A DNA stretch of 64,000 nucleotides from Bacteroidota bacterium (GTDB lineage: Bacteria; Bacteroidota; Bacteroidia; CAIKAF01). A program made the translations under genes and the position numbers. This document shows positions 29,522 through 39,137 of the stretch, piece after piece. Numbering within the stretch: position 1 is the first letter of the stretch; the number at the start of each line of letters is the position of its first letter. A model generated the notes under the pieces. The model did no database searches, was not told the origin of the DNA, and saw only the letters and a program-made list of their open reading frames with translations. The stretch lies in NCBI GenBank assembly GCA_016866335.1, contig VGMT01000002.1, positions 62,001 to 126,000 on the forward strand, written 5' to 3'.

Positions 29522-30286
29522 ATGGATTTTTCCGTTTTTTCTGATTCGGCCGCTTGGGTGTCTTTGCTAACCCTGACCTTTTTGGAGGTCGTTTTAGGTA
29601 TAGATAACATCATTTTTATTTCTATTATCAGCAACCGTTTGCCTGAAAGCCAGCAAAAAAGGGTTCGAAACTACGGATTGCTGTTGGCTATGGCTTTCCG
29701 ATTGCTGTTGTTGCTTTCTATTACTTGGATTCTTGGATTTACCGAACCGTTGGTTCAGATTCCACCAATTCAAGGATTCGACCTTTTAAAATTAGGGCTT
29801 TCGATTTCCATTAAAGATTTGATTTTAATGGTAGGTGGGTTGTTTTTGATTGCCAAAAGCACAACCGAAATTTTTCATAAAATGGAGGGCCAAGAAGAGG
29901 CAAGGAAGGCGATCAATGCCGGGAAAGGAATGGCAATGATTTTGGCCCAAATTGTTATGATTGACCTAGTATTTTCTTTCGATAGCATTCTAACTGCTGT
30001 TGGTTTAACTCCCTGGGTTGAAGTAATGATGGTGGCTGTTGTTATTTCTATTTTTGTAATGATGGTATTTGCGGGAGCCATTAGCCGTTTTATCAATAAA
30101 AACCCATCACTGCAAATGTTGGCGCTCAGCTTCTTGATTTTAATCGGTTTTTTGCTCATTCTTGAAGGTTTTCATGTAGATGTCCCAAAGGGTTATCTTT
30201 ATTTTGGGGTTCTATATGCTTTGTCAATAGAACTTCTAAACATGCGCCGCCGCCGTCGAGCAAAGGGGGACGAGGCCGAGAAGTAA
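29522..30286 (+). CDS. TerC family integral membrane protein
   Basis: LTLTFLEVVLGIDNIIFISI and IVMIDLVFSFDSILTAVGL motifs. Confidence 0.9.
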   Translation: MDFSVFSDSAAWVSLLTLTFLEVVLGIDNIIFISIISNRLPESQQKRVRNYGLLLAMAFRLLLLLSITWILGFTEPLVQIPPIQGFDLLKLGLSISIKDLILMVGGLFLIAKSTTEIFHKMEGQEEARKAINAGKGMAMILAQIVMIDLVFSFDSILTAVGLTPWVEVMMVAVVISIFVMMVFAGAISRFINKNPSLQMLALSFLILIGFLLILEGFHVDVPKGYLYFGVLYALSIELLNMRRRRRAKGDEAEK

Positions 30287-30448
30287 TTGCAAAACAGCTG
30301 CTTTTTTCCTTCCAATCTTGTTTGAATTGCTTCATCATGAATGCGTTAATAGGCCAAGTTGGTTGGCATTGGCATTTTGCAAATTATATAGGAACCAACA
30401 TTTTGACGTTCTAAAGTTTCTCTCGGAATTGCTTTGTATTTTTGCCCC

Positions 30449-31294
30449 ATGAATGTATGGATAGCCGATGCCGGTGGCACCAAAACAAGTTGGTTGAACC
30501 AAAGCGGAGAATTGCTTGAGGGGCCTGGAATAAATCCCAACACATTGACCGAAGATGCTATTGCGCAACGGTTGCCCGAATCGGTTCGGTGTTCAGCATC
30601 AACCCTGTATTTTTATGGGGCAGGCTGCAGTTCCAATTCAGGGAAAATTCGTGTAGAAAATGCGCTTAGAAAGTCCATTTCTAGCCTACAACACCTTGAA
30701 ATTAACCACGATATATTAGGAGCATGCAGGGCATTGTGCGGAACCAATTCCGGCATTGCCGCCATTTTAGGAACAGGATCAAACAGTGCCCTTTACAACG
30801 GAAAGCACATCATTCAAACCGTTGCCAGCCCAGGACATCTTTTTGCCGACGAAGGTGGCGGTACCTGGCTAGGCAAGCGCCTACTGTTGGCCTATTTTCG
30901 GGGTGATTTCTCGGCTGATTTGCTGCAGCATTGGAATGCAAACTATCCAGAATGGAATTGCGATTCACTTATTCAATTTGCTTACAGCAAAGAAGCCAGC
31001 CCCGCATGGTTTGCTTCTTTTGTTCCTTTTTTACGTACCTACGCTTTTGATTTTCCGGAAGTCAAAAAATTGATTTTACAAGGTTTTCAAGCCTTTGTTG
31101 AGCAGCATCTTAAACGGTATAATTTTGAAAACCCATTGCCTGTTCATGCAACCGGTTCGGTGGGATTTTATTTTCAAGATTTTCTACAGGAGGTCTTACA
31201 CCAACATGGATTTGAATTGGGACTTGTAGTTCGAAGGCCAATCGAGGGTTTAGCGTTTTTCCATGGTATTCAACTTTCCCAACCTCATGGCTGA
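30449..31294 (+). CDS. BadF/BadG-type ATPase / N-acetylglucosamine-kinase-like protein
   Basis: VWIADAGGTKTSW; AAILGTGSNSALYNG; DEGGGTWLGKRLL; start refined from 30434. Confidence 0.85.
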   Translation: MNVWIADAGGTKTSWLNQSGELLEGPGINPNTLTEDAIAQRLPESVRCSASTLYFYGAGCSSNSGKIRVENALRKSISSLQHLEINHDILGACRALCGTNSGIAAILGTGSNSALYNGKHIIQTVASPGHLFADEGGGTWLGKRLLLAYFRGDFSADLLQHWNANYPEWNCDSLIQFAYSKEASPAWFASFVPFLRTYAFDFPEVKKLILQGFQAFVEQHLKRYNFENPLPVHATGSVGFYFQDFLQEVLHQHGFELGLVVRRPIEGLAFFHGIQLSQPHG

Positions 31295-32216
31295 GTTTCC
31301 ACTTACCTTTGCCGCCATCGATATTGGCTCAAACGCCGTACGCCTGCTTTTTAGCCACGTTTATCTTAATCCGCAAAATCAGCCTGTTTTTAAAAAAGTT
31401 GCACTCACTAGGGTCCCCGTTCGTCTTGGAGCAGATGTGTTCGGCCAAGGTTTTGTAAGTCCGCGAAACGAGGAACGCCTTCTTCAAACCTTGCATGCCT
31501 TTAAAAGCCTGATGCTGGTTCACGGGGTAAACGATTGGATGGGGGCGGCTACTTCTGCCATGCGCGAAGCCAAAAATGGCTCTGAAATCTTGCAGCGTAT
31601 TTTCAAAGAAACAGGCCTTTGCGTCGATTTGATTGATGGTGGTACCGAGGCCGATTTGATTTTTAAAAACGATGTGGCTGAGCAGTTGATTCCCGGAAAA
31701 CCCTATTTGTATATTGATATTGGAGGAGGAAGTACCGAAATTACCTTGTTTTTTGAAGGCGAAAAACACCTTGCGCATTCTTTTCCCATTGGAACCGTTC
31801 GAGCCTTAACTGGAAAGGTGAAGCCAGAAACCTGGACCGAACTTAAAGAAACCTGCCAAAGATTAAATGATTCGTTTCCTGATTTAAGCGGAATCGGTTC
31901 AGGCGGAAACGTGGTTAAATTGTTTGCACTGGCCGAGGTTCCCAGCGGAAGGCCATTGACCACCGATAAAACCAAGGGGATTTTAAAGCGTCTTCAATCC
32001 CTCTCGTTCGAAGACCGCATCCGGCATTTAAACCTAAATCCAGATAGGGCCGACGTAATTATTCCTGCCACCGAAATTTTACTCTTTATTTGCCGCCACG
32101 CCGGAATCAGGCGGCTATGGGTTCCACAGGTTGGGTTGTCGGATGGAATCGTTCACCATTTGTACGAACGTTGGCTGCAGTCCAAACCCCACCATGGGCC
32201 AATGCACATCCTTTGA
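31287..32216 (+). CDS. Ppx/GppA phosphatase family protein
   Basis: AAIDIGSNAVRLL; YLYIDIGGGSTEIT; GIGSGGNVVKL. Confidence 0.9.
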   Translation: MAEFPLTFAAIDIGSNAVRLLFSHVYLNPQNQPVFKKVALTRVPVRLGADVFGQGFVSPRNEERLLQTLHAFKSLMLVHGVNDWMGAATSAMREAKNGSEILQRIFKETGLCVDLIDGGTEADLIFKNDVAEQLIPGKPYLYIDIGGGSTEITLFFEGEKHLAHSFPIGTVRALTGKVKPETWTELKETCQRLNDSFPDLSGIGSGGNVVKLFALAEVPSGRPLTTDKTKGILKRLQSLSFEDRIRHLNLNPDRADVIIPATEILLFICRHAGIRRLWVPQVGLSDGIVHHLYERWLQSKPHHGPMHIL

Positions 32217-32230
32217 ATTTAATCAACCTA

Positions 32231-32992
32231 ATGAGCAAATTGCCCATTCTTATTGTTATTCCTGCCCGCCTACATTCCAGTAGGTTGCCTAAAAAAATGC
32301 TGGCCGACATTCAAGGAAAGCCAATGCTTCAATGGGTGTATGAAGCTTGCCAAAAGGCTGGTCAGGGTTTTCAAGTGCAGATTGCAGTCGATTGCCCTGA
32401 TTTGATGGACGCTTGTGCTGCTTTTGGAGCATGCGCCATGCTAACCTCAGATGCGCATGAATCAGGCAGCTCTCGGTGCCTTGAAGTTTGGCAACAACTC
32501 CAAAGCCAAGGTCTTCGCTTTCAAGGCCTAATAAATGTGCAAGGCGATGAGCCTTTTATCGAGCCCGCCTTGTTGCAAAAAATGGGGGCATTTTTGCAAA
32601 CTGAAGCGCAAGACATTGTTACGGCCGCAATTCCAATTTCAAACTCGGAAGAAATTGAAGACCCCAATTGTGTGAAGGTTGGCATCTCTAAATTAGACAA
32701 TAAAGCAACCTGTTTTAGTAGGCAGAATCCCGAATCCTTTAAATCAAACCAGGTTCAAACCGATGTTTTTTTTAAACACCTGGGTATTTATGGTTTCCCA
32801 GCTAATTTGCCACTTGAGAAGGTTTTAGGTGCGTCAACACCCAACTCGCGCCGAGAACGGCTCGAACAATTGGCTTGGATGGACTTAGGTTTTCCAATTC
32901 GTGTTCTTACTGTAGCACCCACTTTTGGCGGAGTTGACTCGGCAGATGACCTAGAACGTGCAAGGGCTTATGCAGCGAGAGGGCGTTTTTAA
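32231..32992 (+). CDS. kdsB: 3-deoxy-manno-octulosonate cytidylyltransferase
   Basis: IVIPARLHSSRLPKKMLADIQGKPMLQWVYE; NVQGDEPFIEP; start refined from 32090. Confidence 0.93.
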   Translation: MSKLPILIVIPARLHSSRLPKKMLADIQGKPMLQWVYEACQKAGQGFQVQIAVDCPDLMDACAAFGACAMLTSDAHESGSSRCLEVWQQLQSQGLRFQGLINVQGDEPFIEPALLQKMGAFLQTEAQDIVTAAIPISNSEEIEDPNCVKVGISKLDNKATCFSRQNPESFKSNQVQTDVFFKHLGIYGFPANLPLEKVLGASTPNSRRERLEQLAWMDLGFPIRVLTVAPTFGGVDSADDLERARAYAARGRF

Positions 32993-33208
32993 TCCTTGTG
33001 CCTGATTTATGCAGATTGTTTTTTGGTCCATATTATTCTACTTAATGCACACGGGACCGCACCCTGTGGTTAGGTAGGTGTACCCTTCGGGGCCAGGCCT
33101 CTCGAAGCATAATTCGGATATCCTAGCCAGGAATGCACGCTTGGAGGCTTTTTATACATGAATGCTATTTGGCCAATTTTGATTATGGTTGACAAACGGC
33201 AGAGAGTC

Positions 33209-33351
33209 GCGGCAGGGATTGACGCAACTACCCCGCAAAGGCGCCGAAGTCTGGCCCGCTAGGTGCGGAGGCGAGGTTAGGAGCCCCCGCAAACCAGCTG
33301 GGCCAGCCTTTCGGTGCCTGCGGAGTAGTGCGGAAAGCCCGGCTGCCGCCC
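33209..33351 (-). repeat. GC-rich palindromic element, copy D
   Basis: Reverse strand GGGCGGCAGCCGGGCTTTC...GGCTCCTAACCTCGCC (loop variant)...TCAATCCCTGCCGC; ends 9 bp after the stop of the minus-strand gene at 33361. Confidence 0.83.
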
Positions 33352-33360
33352 ACAATTAAA

Positions 33361-35187
33361 TTAAGGTCTTGTCCAATCTACTTTTTTAAATGGGGCATCC
33401 ATGATTTTATTTCCTGGCCAGCATTCCAGCGAAATTTCTAGGCTTTTTACATCTGCGGAATCGGGAGCCCACCCATAGCTCTGCCATGCTCCAAACTTCC
33501 CTGTTTTGTCGATGTCTTGCATCAGCACTGCGCTGGCATACCATACCGTGTCTCCGTTCTGCCTTATCGGCAATACGCTTCTCCACATGACCCGTTCTTC
33601 CCCCCTTCGAATTTCGGTGACCCAGCGCGGAGGGACGCCCATTGGGCAAATCAGTTTGACCTGCTGGTATATCCAGTCGGACTCATGCCTTATAAGGCTG
33701 TCTAAATTTATTTTTAGGCCATTAAAGAACACCCTTTTTTTGCCTTCATCAAAACGCCAATTGCCTTTAAAATAGGGCTTTAGGGAGGAGGGTCTGTTGC
33801 TTTTTTCTTTGCTGAATTCCCAAATCATGCCTCCCGTATAATCCACCCGTTGTTGAATTGCGGGAAAATGGAATTTAAGGGCAGCCCATACATCGGGATT
33901 TGTTTCGCGAACCTGCCCAAGGACTGCCCTCTGAATGGTTGGCCAAGATTCAAATTCCGGCAAACTGTCGGTAAGATTCAGGCTGGGAGCCAATTGCAAC
34001 GGCCCTTTAAGTGGGGCATGAACATACCACTGCCAGCGTTCAGGAGCAACATCGCAAAAATACCAGGTATTTGGCGTATTGTGTTCGGCCATCCACAAGG
34101 GAATGCCCCTGAAGGGTTCTTTGCTTTGCATGTAAGGGTGGCGGCGAATTCCCAACAAACTGCCTGTAACCAAAATCAACATAAAACATAGGGTTGCAGA
34201 ACTCCACAGCTTGGGCAATCTGTCAATGCCTGAACTTAAAAACAAGAGGAAAAAGGGCAAAGAAAAATGCAGGGTCGAAAACTGCAAAACAGGATTGCGT
34301 AGCAGGGAATAGGCGTAGGCAATTAGGGCCGGCACGACAAACCATAGCAATCCTGTAAACCAGGCCTGTTTGCGTAGTGCCAAGACAAAAAGTAACCCTG
34401 CCGACAGGTAAAGTGGAATATAATAATGAAACAGGTATGCTAAAAAGGCGAGGAAGAAATCAGGTTCGGGTTTTCCTAGCCAGCCCTGTTCTCCGCCCAC
34501 TCCGCCCAACCTTACCTGTTCCAACCACAGTGGCATGGCAGGCAAAAAAAGCAGAAGGCCCAAGGATGCGGCGCCCAACCATTCCAAACGCAAAGGCCGC
34601 CGAAAGCTCAAAAACCCAGAAAGCCAGACAAGAAGGGCGCTCAGCGCGGCAAGGTGGTGTATGTATGCTGCCAAAGCCAACAAAATCCCCTGTAAAACCA
34701 ATCGTTTCCACGAAAACCCTGCTTTGTTTTTGCCTTGCAAATAAACCAAACTTAGGCCCAATATTACGGTGGTTCCTGGGGCGTACATGCGCGCCAGTTG
34801 TCCATAAAATACCGGAAATTGAAGGGCCGCCATAAATAGGGCGGCCAAGTTGGCCGATTGCTGCATTCCCAAGCGTCGGCCCAGCAACCAAGTTAAAAAT
34901 ACATTCAACAAGCTAAGACCAATAAAGGGCAGTTTGATCCACCAGGCTTGGTCGGTAAAAATCCGGTTCCAGAAAAACAAAAACACCTGAATTCCAGGTG
35001 GGTGCACATCGGTTTTCAAGCCCTTTTCCACCAACTCGTTCCAACTGTCGTAATGGGTGCGCAGCAGAGAGCTTAGGTCGTCGCCCACCAGAACCATTCC
35101 ACCGGGAACATACATTCTTAATGCCAAACCCAGCCCCAGCAAGGCAAGTAAGGTACCGTACACAGTAAACCATCGGCGCATGGTCAA
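33361..35187 (-). CDS. Multi-TM GT39/ArnT-like glycosyltransferase family protein
   Basis: GLKTDVHPPGIQVFLFFWNRIF...WIKLPFIGLSLLNVFLTWLLGRRLG. Confidence 0.75.
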   Translation of the reverse strand: MTMRRWFTVYGTLLALLGLGLALRMYVPGGMVLVGDDLSSLLRTHYDSWNELVEKGLKTDVHPPGIQVFLFFWNRIFTDQAWWIKLPFIGLSLLNVFLTWLLGRRLGMQQSANLAALFMAALQFPVFYGQLARMYAPGTTVILGLSLVYLQGKNKAGFSWKRLVLQGILLALAAYIHHLAALSALLVWLSGFLSFRRPLRLEWLGAASLGLLLFLPAMPLWLEQVRLGGVGGEQGWLGKPEPDFFLAFLAYLFHYYIPLYLSAGLLFVLALRKQAWFTGLLWFVVPALIAYAYSLLRNPVLQFSTLHFSLPFFLLFLSSGIDRLPKLWSSATLCFMLILVTGSLLGIRRHPYMQSKEPFRGIPLWMAEHNTPNTWYFCDVAPERWQWYVHAPLKGPLQLAPSLNLTDSLPEFESWPTIQRAVLGQVRETNPDVWAALKFHFPAIQQRVDYTGGMIWEFSKEKSNRPSSLKPYFKGNWRFDEGKKRVFFNGLKINLDSLIRHESDWIYQQVKLICPMGVPPRWVTEIRRGEERVMWRSVLPIRQNGDTVWYASAVLMQDIDKTGKFGAWQSYGWAPDSADVKSLEISLECWPGNKIMDAPFKKVDWTRP

Positions 35188-35325
35188 AGCTACTGCATTT
35201 GGTTAAACCTAAGCCTGAGCTCGGCCCATTGCTTTGCAAAAAAAGCTTCTTTTTTAGCTTCAATTGGGCTCAATTTCGACCACACCGCCGAGCAAATTCG
35301 TACCTTTGGGGTTAAAATCAAACTC

Positions 35326-36219
35326 ATGCTAAAAAACGTTTCAGTTGTTGGCGCAGGTACCATGGGCAATGGAATTGCCCACGTTTTTGCCATGCACGGC
35401 CACCAGGTAACCCTGGTTGATGTTTCAGAACAAGCTTTGGAAAAAGCGTTGTCAACCATAGAAAAAAACCTAGACCGCATGCTTTCAAAAGGCAGCATCA
35501 CCGAGGCCGACAAGGCTGCAACCTTGTCAAGCATTCAAACCAGTACCTCGCTTGCAGCGGGAGTAGGGTCGGCCGATTTGGTGGTTGAAGCCGCCACCGA
35601 GCGGGTGGAATTAAAACTGAAAATTTTTAAAACCCTAGACCAGCATGCTCCTGGGCATGCCATTTTGGCTTCAAATACCTCGTCCATTTCAATTACCAAA
35701 ATTGCTTCCGTAACCAATCGGCCCAACCGGGTCATTGGAATGCATTTCATGAATCCGGTGCCGGTTATGAAGTTGGTTGAAATCATCAACGGCTACAGCA
35801 CGGACCCCAGGGTAACGGAGCAAATAGTTCAGTTGAGCCGAGATTTAAGCAAAGTGCCTGTGGTTGTTAACGATTACCCCGGTTTCGTAGCAAACCGCAT
35901 ATTAATGCCCATGATCAACGAGGCCATTGAGACCTACTTTGAAGGCGAAGCGGGGGTTGAAGAAATAGATACGGTGATGAAGTTGGGCATGGCGCATCCC
36001 ATGGGTCCGTTGCAACTTGCTGATTTTATTGGACTTGACGTTTGTTTGAGCATATTGCAGGTGCTGCACGATGGGTACGGCAGGCCCAAGTACGCGCCCT
36101 GTCCGCTGCTGGTCAACATGGTGCAAGCAGGCAAGCTCGGCGTCAAATCCGGCGAAGGGTTTTATGTGTATACACCCGGCAGCAAGGACTTGGTAGTGTC
36201 GCCTAGATTGATGCGCTAA
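35326..36219 (+). CDS. 3-hydroxybutyryl-CoA dehydrogenase family protein
   Basis: VSVVGAGTMGNGIAHVFAMHGHQVTLVD; IGMHFMNPVPVMKLVEII; GFVANRILMP. Confidence 0.94.
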   Translation: MLKNVSVVGAGTMGNGIAHVFAMHGHQVTLVDVSEQALEKALSTIEKNLDRMLSKGSITEADKAATLSSIQTSTSLAAGVGSADLVVEAATERVELKLKIFKTLDQHAPGHAILASNTSSISITKIASVTNRPNRVIGMHFMNPVPVMKLVEIINGYSTDPRVTEQIVQLSRDLSKVPVVVNDYPGFVANRILMPMINEAIETYFEGEAGVEEIDTVMKLGMAHPMGPLQLADFIGLDVCLSILQVLHDGYGRPKYAPCPLLVNMVQAGKLGVKSGEGFYVYTPGSKDLVVSPRLMR

Positions 36220-36226
36220 TTTTTTT

Positions 36227-36369
36227 GGGCGGCTGCCGGGCTTTCCGGGCAAGTACGCGGTTCGGTACGGGGGGCTGTGGGCAGGGCAGTAGCTCCTAAA
36301 GTCGCTCTGCCACGCCTGCAGCCCCAGCCGTACCGAACCTTGCGCGCTTGCCTCGTCAATCCCTGCCGC
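36227..36369 (+). repeat. GC-rich palindromic element, copy E
   Basis: GGGCGGCTGCCGGGCTTTC...TAGCTCCTAAAGTCGCT...TCAATCCCTGCCGC; arm GGTTCGGTACGG/CCGTACCGAACC. Confidence 0.88.
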
Positions 36370-36498
36370 TTGAGCCTAAATCTGCACAATTAAACCGTAA
36401 TGCACACAATAAAAAGGCATTCGGATTGTTGCCTAGTTATGGGCGAAATGTGTTTTCGGAAAATGAAATACTTCAATAAGTAGAAGGCAAAATTATTA

Positions 36499-36954
36499 TT
36501 ATCCTCCTTTTCTTACTCTGTCTAAATCTCGTTGTACGTCTTTTTCTTTCAGGCTATTTCGTTTGTCGTACATTTTTTTGCCTTTGGCCAGACCGATTTG
36601 AAGTTTGGCCAGTCCTTTTTCGTTTAGGTACAATTTAAGAGGCACAATGGTTAGGCCTTTTTCTTTGACCTTATGCTCCCATTTGTTGATTTCTTTTCGG
36701 TTTAACAGCAATTTACGCTGCCGCCTGGGGCTGTGGTTGGCATAGGTTCCAAGGCTGTATTCTGGAATAAAGAGGTTTCGCACAAAGGCCTCTCCTTCGG
36801 CAATAGCGCAAAAGGCTTCGTTCAAGCTTCCTTTGCCTTCGCGCAAGGATTTTATTTCGGTTCCGGTTAACACCATTCCAGCTGTCAACTCCTCTAAAAT
36901 TTCGTATTCAAAATATGCTCGCTTGTTGCGAATGTTCACTGGATTAAAGCCCAT
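36499..36954 (-). CDS. smpB: SsrA-binding protein
   Basis: [46 protein letters not shown]; start refined from 36969. Confidence 0.95.
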   Translation of the reverse strand: MGFNPVNIRNKRAYFEYEILEELTAGMVLTGTEIKSLREGKGSLNEAFCAIAEGEAFVRNLFIPEYSLGTYANHSPRRQRKLLLNRKEINKWEHKVKEKGLTIVPLKLYLNEKGLAKLQIGLAKGKKMYDKRNSLKEKDVQRDLDRVRKGG

Positions 36955-37209
36955 GGTACAAAAATACAACTAATTCAAGGATGCCGCTATCAGGGGCTGC
37001 CCTGGCGGGGTTGGGTTGGTTTGGGCGGTTGGGAAGGAGGAAATCTACGACGATTAGAGACGCAATCTGTCTGTTGAACAGAAAGGACTCCCATGGGCTG
37101 GTCAAATTTATTCTTAATTGTTGCTGCGACAAAAAATTTGAAGTACGTTATAATTTCCATCCTCCAACGTATTCAACCTTCTTTGTTTTCCGCCTCAACA
37201 ACCTATTTC

Positions 37210-37235
37210 AAAAAGGGTATATCGCCACTACACCC
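37210..37235 (-). terminator. Rho-independent terminator of ncRNA copy 2
   Basis: Minus strand GGGTGTA-gtggcga-TATACCC-TTTTT. Confidence 0.72.
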
Positions 37236-37441
37236 TGTCTCAATCCCTGTATTCCCGCCTCCAGACTTCAGCAAAGTTACCTTTGTTGTTGCCAAGAAGC
37301 ACCTTTGAGACCCCCGAGTAAACCTTGGATTTCCTTGCGGAAATCTTTTGACTTACCCATCACACTTCACTCCAAATGAACCCTAAGTATTCTTCGCCAC
37401 CCCAAATACGTGACGAAGCAAATTCATTCAAAAAATTGTTT

Positions 37442-37449
37442 CACTAGTG
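37442..37449. promoter_or_regulatory. CACTAGTG dyad at or near the predicted +1 of ncRNA copy 2
   Basis: Conserved core of the copy-1 palindrome TTTCACTAGTGAAA. Confidence 0.55.
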
Positions 37450-37454
37450 AGCTT

Positions 37455-37485
37455 CAAAATTACGAAGGGCGTATAGACTTGTCAA
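37455..37485 (-). promoter_or_regulatory. Predicted promoter of ncRNA copy 2
   Basis: Minus strand TTG-N20-TAATTTTG; identical -7 box and spacing to copy 1. Confidence 0.72.
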
Positions 37486-37558
37486 GTGAAATTTTCATTT
37501 TTTTTGATTTTTTTAGAAATGGGCTGTATGGTTTTGGGGCGGCATATTTGTGAGGATT

Positions 37559-37702
37559 GCGGGCGGGATTGAACAAGGTTGCCCGCAAGGCCGAAAGGGT
37601 ATGGGCCCGCGCGCGGCGCAGGCGACTTTAGGAGCCCGCGCAACGCCGCTGGGACCAACCCTTTTGGACGCGGACTACCTGTGAAAGCCCGAATACCCGC
37701 CC
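37559..37702 (-). repeat. GC-rich palindromic element, copy F
   Basis: Reverse strand GGGCGGGTATTCGGGCTTTC...GGCTCCTAAAGTCGCC...TCAATCCCGCCCGC; starts 1 nt after the stop codon of the gene at 37704. Confidence 0.88.
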
Positions 37703-37703
37703 C

Positions 37704-39137
37704 CTATTTTCCCTCGCCCCGAACCACGATTAAAAAGGTGTGCAGCATGATTTTTAGGTCGAGCAGCAGGCTGGCGTTGTGGATGTAAAGCAAATCAAAT
37801 TTGAGTCTTTCTACCATTTCGTCGATGTTTTCAGCGTACCCAAATTTTACCTGCCCCCAGGATGTAATGCCAGGTTTTACCCGGTGCAAAAGCCGGTAAT
37901 GTGGAGCCACCTGAGTGATTTGTTCGATGAAGTATGCCCGTTCGGGCCGAGGTCCAACCAAGGACATATTGCCGCGTAAAACGTTGTAAAATTGGGGCAA
38001 TTCGTCCAATCTGTATTTGCGCATGGTGCGCCCCCAGGGAGTGATTCGGCGATCGCTGTCGCTGCTTAGCCTTGGTGTATGCGATTCGGCGTTTACCACC
38101 ATACTTCGAAATTTGAAGATCGTAAAACTTTTGCCATTCAGTCCGATGCGTTCGTGATTGTAAAATACAGGCCCGCGGCTATCAAGCTTTACTCTAAGCG
38201 CGATGAAGAGGTAGAGAGGAGAGAGTATAACCAGCATGATTCCCGAAACTACAATGTCCATGGCCCGCTTTAAAAACTGTTGCCAGGGTGGCATTTTTAA
38301 GGCGTGGACTTCCATGAGTGGAGTTTCGAAGATGTTTGAAAAGCGAACGGTTCCCGAGGTAATGTCGTACAAGTCTGGACGAATTCGAATTCGAACGCCC
38401 AACAGGTGCAGTCGGCTAATCAACTGCTGCAGGGTAACGTGGTCGGTTTGTCGAAAACAAATGACCACATCGTCAACCGATTGTTGGTTAAGAAGGTCTT
38501 CAAGTTGGTCAATCTTGCCTAACCAGGGTAATTCGTTCCAAGTTGGGTCTTGCTCGGCACTTAGGTAGCCCAGCATTTCGGTGCCTGAAAGGAAGCGCTG
38601 GGGATTTAACTTTGCTTGGACCTCTTTGATTCCATCAATATCGCCCAGCAGTAGGGTGGGGAATGTCAGGCGGCCTGAACGGATTTGAGCATGGTAGCGA
38701 ATGGTTTGAACGACTCTGGGAATCCATGTAAAACCGAACTGAAGACCGATTAGCACGGCCAAAGAGCGGTAGTAATCGGTGTAAAGAAAAACGGTGTCGT
38801 CAAGAATGATAAAGAAAAATAGGATCAAGCCCCCTGCCACCGAAGCCAAGATGGTGCGGAACAACTCCATGAGTCTGCTTTTGCGGTCAACTTCTTTATA
38901 GTATCCACTAAGGGCATGGATAGACAACCAAAATAAGGGAAGCACTAGGAGCCCCCACAGGTAATTGCTGTCGTTAAATAGGTGCGAATGCCAGGGGAGT
39001 TGGTTGTAAATCCAAGGGGTTTCTGATTTTCGGTACAGAAAGAAAAGGGTCCAGGCGGGCATGCATGCAAGGGCATCGCCCAGCATGTAGAGTGCGCGTT
39101 TTCTTTGAATGCGTTGCATGGCCTGGCCTGAATGCAT
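37704..39137 (-). CDS. Exopolysaccharide biosynthesis polyprenyl glycosylphosphotransferase (WcaJ-like)
   Basis: KRAMDIVVSGIMLVILSPLYL...FKFRSMVVNAE...YRLDELPQFYNVLRGNMSLVGPRPE. Confidence 0.93.
   Translation of the reverse strand: MHSGQAMQRIQRKRALYMLGDALACMPAWTLFFLYRKSETPWIYNQLPWHSHLFNDSNYLWGLLVLPLFWLSIHALSGYYKEVDRKSRLMELFRTILASVAGGLILFFFIILDDTVFLYTDYYRSLAVLIGLQFGFTWIPRVVQTIRYHAQIRSGRLTFPTLLLGDIDGIKEVQAKLNPQRFLSGTEMLGYLSAEQDPTWNELPWLGKIDQLEDLLNQQSVDDVVICFRQTDHVTLQQLISRLHLLGVRIRIRPDLYDITSGTVRFSNIFETPLMEVHALKMPPWQQFLKRAMDIVVSGIMLVILSPLYLFIALRVKLDSRGPVFYNHERIGLNGKSFTIFKFRSMVVNAESHTPRLSSDSDRRITPWGRTMRKYRLDELPQFYNVLRGNMSLVGPRPERAYFIEQITQVAPHYRLLHRVKPGITSWGQVKFGYAENIDEMVERLKFDLLYIHNASLLLDLKIMLHTFLIVVRGEGK

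Larger units (their letters stand above)
37210..37452 (-). ncRNA. Candidate structured ncRNA, copy 2 (~240 nt)
   Basis: Minus strand: CTTCGTCAC/GTGGCGAAG, ATACTT/AAGTGT, nested TGAGAC/GTCTCA arm with CAAAG-GTAA-CTTTG, terminator; paralogous to 16687-16926. Confidence 0.72.
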
